From an uncultured Chloroflexota bacterium (GTDB taxonomy: Bacteria > Chloroflexota > Anaerolineae > Anaerolineales > Anaerolineaceae), in the NCBI GenBank assembly GCA_902774215.1, contig CACYHU010000047.1:1-43906 (forward strand): a stretch of 43,906 bases of DNA, given 5' to 3'. Shown here piece after piece: positions 26,857 to 35,297 of the stretch; position 1 is the stretch's first letter, and each line of letters starts with the position of its first letter. The notes under the pieces are model-generated. The model searched no databases. It was not told where the DNA came from and saw only the letters and a program-made list of their open reading frames with translations. The translations under genes were made by a program, and so were the position numbers.

Positions 26857-29800
26857 ATGAAAGAAGAAAAACGATGTTTTTCCAAACTTCTCATTTGGCT
26901 GGCATTATTATGTCTTGTGATGGTCAGCCTTCCTGTTTCTGCACAGGACGGGGATTATGTTCCCTATGAACCGATCACAAAGATCGATCTGGGCGTCAGC
27001 TCGCTGAACCTTGCGGTCGGGGAGAGCTACACGTTTGATGTGACCTATGTGCCGGAGAATACCATTCTCACAACTTTGGATTGGTTTATAACGGATGAAC
27101 AGGTGCTCAGTGTGGATCCTCTGACCAATACCGTAACGGCTCTGGCTGACGGTGAAGCCCGTGTTTTCGCGGAAAGCATTGACGGGGTTTCCTATGCGGT
27201 ATGTGATGTGACTGTGGGATCAACCGCAAAAGATGCTTCTGTGATGAAATCCGGCGCTGACTATTTTGGCCTTTCCCGTCGTGACCTCAGAAAGATCACC
27301 GCGCCGTCAATGGTTCGCTATCTGGACTTTATCGCGGATTCAGCACTGGATGATGAAGGTTTTGATCATCTTACAGACCGGATTTTTGATGTCCTGGGTT
27401 CTGTCCGCCCCGGAAGTGAGCAGGAAGAAAGCCGCCTTGCCCGTGAGCTTGGGCTTGATTCTGACCCGCTGGAAAATCTCCAAAGCGTCACGCTTAACGG
27501 TAAACTTGAGCAGATTTTAGCTTTTGTGAAAGACAACAAAAATCTCATCGAAGTTGTTGAGCTGGGAAACGAATGGATCGATGATCCGATCGTTGAAGAA
27601 CCGGGTGAGGAAGAACCCGTCAGTAAAACAGTTCAAAACAAATTTAATCTGCAGGGCCGGTCGGATGAATTGTCCGGATTTTCAAAGATCCGCGAATTTG
27701 GTCTGGACGGAGAGGACAGGACCATCGCTGTGATTGATACCGGATTCCTTTCCAGTCATGAACAGTTTTTGGATGATAAAGGAATTACCCGTTTTATCAA
27801 AGAGGCTTGTTTTTCAAGTGAAGGAGGTTCATTACATTCTGTCTGCAGCCCTGAGGGTGAAGGCGGACCAGGTACATCCTTCCCAAGACTTGGAACAATC
27901 AAGAACAATCACGGTACGCATGTAGCCGGTATTGCTGCCGGACGTGACGGTGTGGCTCCAAAAGTAAAAATCATCGGGGTTTTAGCAGCCAGTGAATACC
28001 ACTGGAATTGTTCAGCAAAAGAACTGAAATCTTACAGATGCGGTAAAAATTCAACGCATTGCTGTTCTTACCGTTTTCTTTCCTCAAACCAGGCAAAAGC
28101 ATACAATTATCTGATTGAACTCGCTAAAAACGGATTAAAGATCGATGCTGTGAACATGAGTTACGGTGGTGGAAAGTATAAAGATTTCTGTGACAGCTCC
28201 GAACAAACGCGGAAAAGTTATTTCGACAAAATGATTGCTGCGGGAATGCTGCCGGTTGTGGCAGCCGGAAATGACAGACACAATGACGCAACAAATGCAC
28301 CATCCTGTATTTCAAGCGCCTATACAGTTGCAGCACTGACAGATCATAAAGATCCTTACATCGCTTCCTATTCCAATCATCATAAAAAGATCGTTGATAT
28401 TGCAGCTCCGGGAACCCAGATATATTCTTCTGTGATTCAAAATCTTGACAAGAAAACATGGCAGGTTACATGCTCAAAAAACTGTTACCAGAAAATGAAC
28501 GGTACTTCCATGGCGACACCGATGGTAACCGGGTCTATTGCGCTGATCAGACAGCTTTATCCGGCAATGAGCTCTATGGATGCAGGAAAGCTTTTGAAGA
28601 ATATCACGACAAAATCTGTCAACAAACGGGTGAACTACAATAACACAAAGGTCACTTATACCTTCGATTTCAGAAAGCCTGTGCTGAATTTGAACAGATT
28701 GCCGAAATGGTTCAGCATTTCAAACACCAATGTCAAAGCGGAAAAAGGCCGTGTCACCGTTACTTTTGAAGATGCCTGGTTACAGGAAAGCTATCAGATC
28801 AGGGTTTATGATGTTATGGCGAAAAAATGGATGCCAGGTATAAAATATACATCTACCGGAGACGAAAACGAAATAAGAACGCTTGATATCAGAGGGGATT
28901 TTCAGGAAGCAAAGTTATACCGCCTGGAAATAAAACGCTGGTTTGACAGAGATAAGCAGGGTACGCAGGCTGTCGTTACAAAGTATTTCTATCCGCTGTC
29001 CCTGCCGAAAACACTGACCGCAGGGGTTCTGAACGACGGTGTCAGTCTGAATATAAACCTGGAACCGAGAGAAAGGAAGAACCATGTGATATACAGAGTT
29101 TATGACTGGAAAACGAATAAACTGGTAAGCAGTATCGATACTGATTCTTCCGCAATACCGCAGACCATCGGCGGATTAAATAACGGACAGAAGTATAATG
29201 TGACAGCACAATTTTACCGGGATCTCACGATCAACAAGAAAAGCTACCGTGTATATGGAATGGAAACCAGGCCGGTTATCTTTATGCCGCTGAATGATTC
29301 TTTCGCCTGCAATTATGGTGCAGATACAGAAGGAGTGACGATCGGCTGTTCGGAAGACCCTGAAGCAGACGGGATCATGGTACTTTACCGGACTGTGAAT
29401 AATACTTTTACCGTTAAGAACGGATGTACCTCAGAGAAGGGAACTTTCTCCTGTAAGGTCATGGATCCGTCATTATTAGAGGGCGGAGCGCAGCAGTATA
29501 TCATCATGAAATATAAGTATGATGAGAAGAACAGGCAATGGCTGAGTTCAAACACTGTACTTACCCGTATCGGGAAAACCATTCCGATGACCAGACCTGA
29601 AAAGACACTCGTTTATCTCAGAAATGAGGCAGCTAATGCGACTGTTTCCATGGCGGATTTAGGCGGTTCGGATGGAATTGCGGTATTTGCGCAGAATAAT
29701 ACCGAGAGCACTACTGTTCCGGAATTTGTTCCGTTCTGCAATGCGGCCAAAAGAGCCTGTACCGGAAACGGCAGCGAAGAGTCCTATCTGGTAATGCGCT

Positions 29801-29871
29801 ATAAGAAAGATGGAGATAATATCTATTTTTCACCCGGCGTTTATACAATCCATAATTATGGACAAATTTAA
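26857..29871 (+). CDS. Secreted Big2-subtilase B (S8 family peptidase)
   Basis: This is a 1004-residue paralog of A, colinear throughout. The start follows AAAGGAGAGAGA, the same leader wording as A. It has a signal peptide (1-29, VSAQ), a Big2 domain (about 36-112) and a propeptide-like region to about 240. The catalytic triad is Asp294 (AVIDTGF), His352 (NHGTHVAG) and Ser551 (GTSMATP), with oxyanion Asn472. The Cys-rich insert is NCSAKELKSYRCGKNSTHCC. The C-terminal beta domains match A closely (for example NNTFTVKNGCTSEKGTFSC and a FVPFCNAAKRACTGNG end). It lies 32 bp before adhesin-sortase 1 with no terminator between them, so the two are almost certainly co-transcribed. It may mature, shed or anchor-process that surface protein; this is inferred from gene order only. 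Confidence 0.9.
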   Translation: MKEEKRCFSKLLIWLALLCLVMVSLPVSAQDGDYVPYEPITKIDLGVSSLNLAVGESYTFDVTYVPENTILTTLDWFITDEQVLSVDPLTNTVTALADGEARVFAESIDGVSYAVCDVTVGSTAKDASVMKSGADYFGLSRRDLRKITAPSMVRYLDFIADSALDDEGFDHLTDRIFDVLGSVRPGSEQEESRLARELGLDSDPLENLQSVTLNGKLEQILAFVKDNKNLIEVVELGNEWIDDPIVEEPGEEEPVSKTVQNKFNLQGRSDELSGFSKIREFGLDGEDRTIAVIDTGFLSSHEQFLDDKGITRFIKEACFSSEGGSLHSVCSPEGEGGPGTSFPRLGTIKNNHGTHVAGIAAGRDGVAPKVKIIGVLAASEYHWNCSAKELKSYRCGKNSTHCCSYRFLSSNQAKAYNYLIELAKNGLKIDAVNMSYGGGKYKDFCDSSEQTRKSYFDKMIAAGMLPVVAAGNDRHNDATNAPSCISSAYTVAALTDHKDPYIASYSNHHKKIVDIAAPGTQIYSSVIQNLDKKTWQVTCSKNCYQKMNGTSMATPMVTGSIALIRQLYPAMSSMDAGKLLKNITTKSVNKRVNYNNTKVTYTFDFRKPVLNLNRLPKWFSISNTNVKAEKGRVTVTFEDAWLQESYQIRVYDVMAKKWMPGIKYTSTGDENEIRTLDIRGDFQEAKLYRLEIKRWFDRDKQGTQAVVTKYFYPLSLPKTLTAGVLNDGVSLNINLEPRERKNHVIYRVYDWKTNKLVSSIDTDSSAIPQTIGGLNNGQKYNVTAQFYRDLTINKKSYRVYGMETRPVIFMPLNDSFACNYGADTEGVTIGCSEDPEADGIMVLYRTVNNTFTVKNGCTSEKGTFSCKVMDPSLLEGGAQQYIIMKYKYDEKNRQWLSSNTVLTRIGKTIPMTRPEKTLVYLRNEAANATVSMADLGGSDGIAVFAQNNTESTTVPEFVPFCNAAKRACTGNGSEESYLVMRYKKDGDNIYFSPGVYTIHNYGQI

Positions 29872-29903
29872 TTCAAATTAGGAGCGGAAAGGAGGAAAAT
29901 ACA

Positions 29904-32900
29904 ATGATACAGAAAAAATTGGCGATTATTTTTTTGACCATGCTGTTGATAGCCTCAGCTGCCTTCCTGCCGGTTCTGGCTCAGGAAGAAGAGCTTCCTG
30001 ACCCGGTGGAATATGAAGAAACAGATACGCTGAAGGTTCCTGACAGCGAAGGGCGCACAACGGTTGAAAAGGATTATGTATATGTCACCGGTGATGAAAA
30101 GCTCGGAATCGATATGACAGCCAAAAATCAGAATGGTACCGCTAAAGTAAACGGTGAGGTCTTTTCTGAGTTTGGCGGTGCATGGATCACAGCAGATGCC
30201 GGTACTGCGGATTTGACTGCGGGGAACATTCACGGCGGATATGGTATCTCTGGGATAATCCGGAATGGAGGTACCATTAAAGCACTTGTGGAGGATATCT
30301 TCGCAGCAGAAGATGCCGGTCTTGATATTGTGATTCCCGGAGCCGGTACGCTGAATTTTGAAGGGGGAGATATCACCTCCGATTCCTATGGCGTGACGCT
30401 TCTGACCGGTACAGAAGATGATTCATATGACGTGGATCCGATTCCGGATCCGGGTGACGATGGTTGGATCGACCCGATCCCCGGGAATTTACCGGATCCG
30501 GAAGTATCAGGAGATAATAATCCTGCAGCGGATGACGGTTCTGATCAGCAGAATGCGGCAGAAGGAACCTCCGATTCAAAAATTACTTTCCTCAGTGTTG
30601 ACTCGAAGGAAACCGGTGTCGATGTCGAGCTGAACAACGCGAGCAAAGTCACGCTGAACGGTGAAGCTGTTTTTTCAGACGATAAAGGCGTGGAAATCGA
30701 ATTGTCCGATCAGGGCGGAACGGTCACAATGGATACTCCGATCATTGATGCGGAAAATCAGGGCCTTGTGATCACCGCGGCTGCCGGGGAGGTTACTGTA
30801 AAGAACAATGATTACATCGATGCGAATTCCGCGGTCGAAATCACCAATGAAGGCGGTACGGTTTCCCTGCCAGAGGGCGGTGACCTGATCGGCAATTCAG
30901 GTGTTTATGTCGAAGCGACCGGCGGTACTACCACAGTCAGCACCGGTGATATCAGTGCTCAAAACTACGGAGTTTCAGTCTGGACTTATGCCCCGGATCC
31001 CTATGAACCCTATGATCCGGATGAAAATGGAAGCGGAAGCGGGACACAGGGAAGTGCTGACAGCGGTGATACAGCCGGATCCAAGCCGACAGTTGAAATC
31101 ACGGTTAACGGAGGTATCACGGATCAAATTGATATGACCATGCCGGAAGTGGATTGGGATGTTGAACCGGATCCGGATCCGGAGGATGGATATGAAAGCT
31201 CTTCTTTCACAAAGGATGCCTCAGGAACCGGCAGTGAAGAGGATCCTGAAAACCCCGAAGCGAAAGGTTCTGTGGGTATTATTGTGAACGCGGAAGCGGA
31301 AAGCAATATCGATATCAGCGTCAGCAACGAGATCAGCATGTCCTATGGCAATGAGATCGAAGCCTATGATAACGCACAGGTGAATGTTTCTGTTGATGAA
31401 TATATCTATACAGACTATGGCAACCGTATCAGTTCTTCTGATGGCGCAACCGTGAAATTCACTGTCGGTGAGGATATCGATGCCGGCGGCAAAGCACTGG
31501 AAACATTTGCGGCTTCCGGGAACATTGAAATTCTTGTTGATAGTATCGTGGCAGAAGAAAACGATGAAGCTCTGGATACTGCCGGGATCGATGCCACATC
31601 AATGGGCACAGGAAAAACGGCGATCACCGTAAAGGACGGTATTGAGGTCATTTCTGAAAACAGTGAAACAGATACCTATGGCATCGATCTGTATAACATT
31701 GGCGGCAAAATCACTGTTGCGGTCGGTAATGATGTGACCGCAAAGGGACCCGGTGCTGTCGGAATGGAAGTTTCAAACCTGAGCGAAGAGAACGCTGCCG
31801 TGGAGTCAAATGTGGAGATCACAGGAAACCTGGCAGGGACATCCAAAGGCCTGGTGTTTGACACTGAGAAAGATACAAATGCGAAAGCCGATATTCTGGT
31901 TACGGAAACGATTTCCGGCACTAAGGCAGGGGTTGAAGTCAGTGAGGATGCCGCTCCGAATAATTTTGACCTGACAGTCTGGAAGATCGAATCCGGCAAT
32001 GGTCATGCCGCGGTGAAACCGGACGGTTCAGCTGCCGGAGCTGTAGAACCGGAAATCAAATATATCATCAAAATCGATCCTGATTCTGAAAGCAAAATCG
32101 AAGCGGTCAATGAAGATGGTTCAGCACCTGAAAAATCTCATGGTTTTATGTATCAGAAGGAAGGGCGGCGGGTTTATGTCCGCGGTATCAATGGCTATGA
32201 GGTGACTGAAGCCTATAACGGCAAACAGAATCAAACCCCATTGACTCTTGATGAGAACAGCGGACTCTTCTACCTTGCGGTTCCGAATGGCGGCGGGATC
32301 TGGCTCTCTGTGGAAAAATCCCCTGAACCGGGACCGGGACCGAGACCGGATATCCCCGGAAATCATATGGACTTTTACCGCATCGGTGATTTGAGCTGGC
32401 TGCATGATATACAGCTGCCGGCAACAGGGTTCTCAGCCTCTCACGTGACAGCACTTTCTGCCCGTCCGCAGGGATTGACCTACGGGAGGACCGGAATGAC
32501 GCTGCAGATCCCGGAACTTGGTGTTGCGGAATCCATCGTCACTATTCCGAATGTGGATAACGAATATCCTGTCGAATGGCTTGGCAGCTCAATCGGTTTG
32601 CTGGAGCAGAGCAGCCTGCCGGGCAGGGGCGTCTCGGTACTGGCAGGACATAACCATCTGAACAACACTGAGACAGGACCTTTCCTCTTCCTTGGATCAC
32701 TGGAGAATGGTGCCCGTATGATGGTTACCGATGCCCGGAACAATATACAGACATACCAGGTTTATGGTAATTACAAGATCGCATCGGATGGATTTGCGGA
32801 GATAGCACCTGCCGTTCGGGAGAATGCGCTGGTACTGATCACCTGTGAAGATGAGTCTGTCGAAGGCGGCTATCTCAACCGCCGTGTGGTACTTGCGGAG

Positions 32901-32909
32901 CCGTTATAA
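29904..32909 (+). CDS. Beta-repeat surface protein with LPATG motif and C-terminal sortase domain (adhesin-sortase 1)
   Basis: This is a 1001-residue exported protein. A signal peptide (1-27, ending LPVLAQ) is followed by about 750 residues of beta-helix-like repeats (DATSMGTGKTAITVKDGI, YGIDLYNIGGKITVAVGNDV, GTKAGVEVSED). Asp/Pro-rich linkers interrupt this region at about 172-225 and near 370 and 440. Then come a PGPGPRPD linker and LPATGF at 838-843, and a sortase domain to the end: His916 (LAGHNHL), Cys981 (LITCED) and Arg993/994 (YLNRRVVLAE). There is no hydrophobic stretch plus basic tail after LPATG, so this is not a normal wall-sorting signal; the catalytic domain takes its place. GGAGG lies eight bases upstream of the start. 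Confidence 0.85.
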   Translation: MIQKKLAIIFLTMLLIASAAFLPVLAQEEELPDPVEYEETDTLKVPDSEGRTTVEKDYVYVTGDEKLGIDMTAKNQNGTAKVNGEVFSEFGGAWITADAGTADLTAGNIHGGYGISGIIRNGGTIKALVEDIFAAEDAGLDIVIPGAGTLNFEGGDITSDSYGVTLLTGTEDDSYDVDPIPDPGDDGWIDPIPGNLPDPEVSGDNNPAADDGSDQQNAAEGTSDSKITFLSVDSKETGVDVELNNASKVTLNGEAVFSDDKGVEIELSDQGGTVTMDTPIIDAENQGLVITAAAGEVTVKNNDYIDANSAVEITNEGGTVSLPEGGDLIGNSGVYVEATGGTTTVSTGDISAQNYGVSVWTYAPDPYEPYDPDENGSGSGTQGSADSGDTAGSKPTVEITVNGGITDQIDMTMPEVDWDVEPDPDPEDGYESSSFTKDASGTGSEEDPENPEAKGSVGIIVNAEAESNIDISVSNEISMSYGNEIEAYDNAQVNVSVDEYIYTDYGNRISSSDGATVKFTVGEDIDAGGKALETFAASGNIEILVDSIVAEENDEALDTAGIDATSMGTGKTAITVKDGIEVISENSETDTYGIDLYNIGGKITVAVGNDVTAKGPGAVGMEVSNLSEENAAVESNVEITGNLAGTSKGLVFDTEKDTNAKADILVTETISGTKAGVEVSEDAAPNNFDLTVWKIESGNGHAAVKPDGSAAGAVEPEIKYIIKIDPDSESKIEAVNEDGSAPEKSHGFMYQKEGRRVYVRGINGYEVTEAYNGKQNQTPLTLDENSGLFYLAVPNGGGIWLSVEKSPEPGPGPRPDIPGNHMDFYRIGDLSWLHDIQLPATGFSASHVTALSARPQGLTYGRTGMTLQIPELGVAESIVTIPNVDNEYPVEWLGSSIGLLEQSSLPGRGVSVLAGHNHLNNTETGPFLFLGSLENGARMMVTDARNNIQTYQVYGNYKIASDGFAEIAPAVRENALVLITCEDESVEGGYLNRRVVLAEPL
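32441..32909 (+). repeat. Near-identical sortase-encoding block, copy 1 of 2
   Basis: This block matches 40266-40730 with high DNA identity. The encoded 163 residues from the LPxTG proline differ at roughly 14 positions, whereas the repeat regions upstream are far more diverged. Identity rises sharply from the cagggatt-tacggga stretch onward. Confidence 0.8.
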
Positions 32910-32948
32910 TAAAGCTCTGAGGAAACACTGATTTTTTCTGATTGAGTT

Positions 32949-32999
32949 GAAGTAACCTGTTTTTGTCGGTCCCAATGAGCCGGCAGAACAGGTTGCTTC
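32949..32999. terminator. Long hairpin after adhesin-sortase 1
   Basis: The arms gaagtaacctgtt (32949-32961) and aacaggttgcttc (32987-32999) have one mismatch and an inner gtcgg/ccggc pairing. There is no T run, so it is a terminator candidate or an RNA-stabilising 3' structure. Confidence 0.55.
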
Positions 33000-33089
33000 A
33001 TCTAATTCGCTGGGAGACAGTCAATGATCAGTGTATCCCTGAGAAATTGCCTGAAAATCTCTTTATTCTGGAAAAAAGGAAATGATTGA

Positions 33090-35021
33090 ATGAAAAGAAT
33101 TATTATGGTACTCATGTTTCTGGCTGTGCTGCTGGTCTTTACTTCAGTATATGCTGACGATCTGGATGATGTGTTTCAGTCCGGAGTGCTGCGTTTTGGC
33201 GTACCGTCGGAATATATTCCGTTCGTTTTTACCGATGAGGACGGAAACCCGACCGGTATTGATGTTGCCCTGATGGAAGAGATCGGGAACAGAATGGGCG
33301 TACAGGTCGAGGTTATTAATCTTGCCTATGATGGCATGATCGATGCGCTGAATCTCGGACAGGTCGATGTGGTTGGCGGTGCTTATGCCATTACGGCAGA
33401 ACGTGCGGAACAGATCGATTTCACCATTCCCTATTACAAAAGCGACGCGAAATTTATCGGCCGGGCAGGTATGGAATTTCCTGACACTGTTTCACCGGAA
33501 ACCTTCCGTGATATGAGGATCGGCGTTCAAAAAGGAACCAGTTTTGACCAGTGGGTCAAGGCCAACCTCGTGAGCGGCGGCTTTGTGAGCCCGGCGAATG
33601 TGTTTGTTTACGCCAGTGTAGAAGAAGAAATGGAAGCGTTGAACAGTGGTGATGTCGACCTGGTCCTGCTTGATAATGATGTTTATGAACTCGGCTATGC
33701 TGATTCCGGTGATTATGACATATATTATGATGGATTTGTCACCGAAACTTATGCGTTTGGCTTGCGCAAGGATTCTTATGTGACGGATGTCATCAATGAG
33801 CATCTGTCTGATATGCTGAAGGATAAAACCGCTCAGTCAATTGCCTCATATTTTTTCAATATGGATTTCTCTGAAGCTTCACTGATACGTGACCGTTCCT
33901 CAATGCTTCTGCGGCCGGTATATGTATATGCGCCGCAGGATTGCGTCAACGGAATGGTTTTTGTTTCTGATGTCACCATCAAGGACGGACAGACGCTTTA
34001 TGCCGGTGAAAGCTTTACAAAGGTATGGCGGGTGAAAAATACGGGTACCTGCACCTGGACACCTGATTATTCCTTCGTATTTACTTCCGGCAGCAGAATG
34101 GGCGGAAGTGATATTCGTGTTCCTCAGAAAGTCGCTCCGGGACAAACAGTTGACCTTTCGATCGATATGATCGCTCCGTATGCGAACGGCACATATAAAG
34201 GCTTCTGGCAGATGCGCTCTCCGTATGGAGTCGGATTCGGTCAAACAGTTTGGGCAAAGATCCGTGTTAACGGCAGCGCTGCTGCGCCTGCACAATACCT
34301 GACAGATGACGGTCAGGTTTATGAGCCGGTTTCGATCTATTCATTTTATCCGGACTATTTTGTTGGGGAAGAGGGGCAATGTGTAACTGCTTTCTGGTCA
34401 ACAGGCGGTGCTGACCTGTTGGATATCTCCGTTGACGGATCGGATGTGATGGAAGATTCCGATTCTGATGGCGCCTATGAGATCTGTGGACCGGTGTCCG
34501 ATGCGGGCGAACATATCATTCAGCTTCATGCCTACAATGTGACTGCCAGTGACTATGCCTCATTCATTTATACTGTCCTTGACAATGACGGATGGGAAGA
34601 ATGGTATGAAAATACGGATTGGGATGACGGCAGGGACTGGGTCGTTGATATTCCGGAACCGGAATATGTGATCGATTATCCGGAAGGAATTCAGGATCCG
34701 GATTGGGAGCCTGATGATCCCGATATAAATGATGATCCGGATGACCTCACTGACCCGGATAAACTGAACGATCCGGATGACCTTATTGATCCGGATAAAC
34801 TGAATGATCCGGATGACCTTATTAATCCGGATAAACTGAATGATCCGGATGACCTCCCTGACCCGGATGAATGGGATGACGGGGACGACCTCCCTGACCC
34901 GGATGATTTGGATGACGGGGATGATCTCTCTGACCCGGATGATTTGGATGATAGCCTGTGTGATCCGGATGATCCTGATTATCTGGAGTGCCTGAAGGAA
35001 TTAAAGGAAGGAACGCTGTAA
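33090..35021 (+). CDS. Family 3 solute-binding domain fused to NBR1-type FW domain and acidic repeat tail
   Basis: This is a 643-residue exported protein. A signal peptide (1-23, SVYAD) is followed by a family 3 amino-acid-type solute-binding domain (about 25-265): GVLRFGVPSEYIPFVFTDEDGNPTGIDV, DVVGGAYAITAERAEQIDFTIPYY, GVQKGTSFDQWV. Residues about 295-395 are an NBR1 central-type FW domain with its four Trp (KVWRVKNTGTCTW ... GFWQM ... TVWAKI). An Ig-like domain (about 415-505) follows, and the last 130 residues are Asp/Pro-rich with six 12-residue repeats. No permease or ATPase genes are nearby, so sensing or surface scavenging is more likely than classic ABC transport. It stands between the two subtilase/adhesin-sortase modules as a single gene with its own terminator. 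Confidence 0.85.
   Translation: MKRIIMVLMFLAVLLVFTSVYADDLDDVFQSGVLRFGVPSEYIPFVFTDEDGNPTGIDVALMEEIGNRMGVQVEVINLAYDGMIDALNLGQVDVVGGAYAITAERAEQIDFTIPYYKSDAKFIGRAGMEFPDTVSPETFRDMRIGVQKGTSFDQWVKANLVSGGFVSPANVFVYASVEEEMEALNSGDVDLVLLDNDVYELGYADSGDYDIYYDGFVTETYAFGLRKDSYVTDVINEHLSDMLKDKTAQSIASYFFNMDFSEASLIRDRSSMLLRPVYVYAPQDCVNGMVFVSDVTIKDGQTLYAGESFTKVWRVKNTGTCTWTPDYSFVFTSGSRMGGSDIRVPQKVAPGQTVDLSIDMIAPYANGTYKGFWQMRSPYGVGFGQTVWAKIRVNGSAAAPAQYLTDDGQVYEPVSIYSFYPDYFVGEEGQCVTAFWSTGGADLLDISVDGSDVMEDSDSDGAYEICGPVSDAGEHIIQLHAYNVTASDYASFIYTVLDNDGWEEWYENTDWDDGRDWVVDIPEPEYVIDYPEGIQDPDWEPDDPDINDDPDDLTDPDKLNDPDDLIDPDKLNDPDDLINPDKLNDPDDLPDPDEWDDGDDLPDPDDLDDGDDLSDPDDLDDSLCDPDDPDYLECLKELKEGTL
34734..34949 (+). repeat. 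Six 36-bp tandem coding repeats (DPDDLxDPDKLN)
   Basis: Six in-frame 36-base units start at 34734, 34770, 34806, 34842, 34878 and 34914. Units 1-3 read DPDD-L-x-D/N-PDKLN; units 4-6 drift to DPDDLPDPDEWD and DGDDLxDPDDLD. The product is a highly acidic, probably extended and Ca2+-binding stalk. Confidence 0.9.
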
Positions 35022-35045
35022 ATCTGTTTTAATAACAGACCTGAC

Positions 35046-35099
35046 GGGGATGGTTCTCCTGAATCGGGTTTGTCCCGGCGGGGGAGCCGTCCCTTTTTT
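35046..35099 (+). terminator. Rho-independent terminator after the SBP-FW gene
   Basis: The stem gggatggttctcc with ggggagccgtccc (35047-35093, including G-T pairs) carries an inner cggg-tttg-tcccg hairpin and is followed by six T residues (35094-35099). Confidence 0.85.
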
Positions 35100-35162
35100 A
35101 TTGCTTATACATGACAGCGAAAACCGCTATATTTTTTCATCTGATTTTTGGCACAAATCTTG

Positions 35163-35218
35163 CCAATATTATTGGTATACAGAAAAACCGGAGAGCAGTC
35201 ATGCGAGACCTCCGGTTT
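35163..35218 (+). promoter_or_regulatory. Palindrome and 9-bp hairpin in the leader of subtilase C
   Basis: CCAATattATTGG sits at 35163-35175. Ten bases later AAACCGGAG (35185-35193) pairs perfectly with CTCCGGTTT (35210-35218) across a 16-base loop. Both lie 80-135 bp before the subtilase C start in a 276-bp gap with no gene. The stem could sequester a GGAG-like site or be an operator; the function is inferred. Confidence 0.4.
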
Positions 35219-35297
35219 GAACTGTGATTTATTGCTGTATCCCTGAAAATTTCAGAATATGGATCAAAACTGATGTTATTCAGAAAGGATTGTTGAT

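Noticed and set aside
25861..29022. LPKTL in subtilases A and B as a sortase signal
   Set aside because: The fifth position is Leu, not Gly, it sits mid-protein between beta domains, and no hydrophobic tail follows.
34734..34949. CRISPR array
   Set aside because: The 36-bp periodic units have no unique spacers, are in frame, and encode an acidic repeat.
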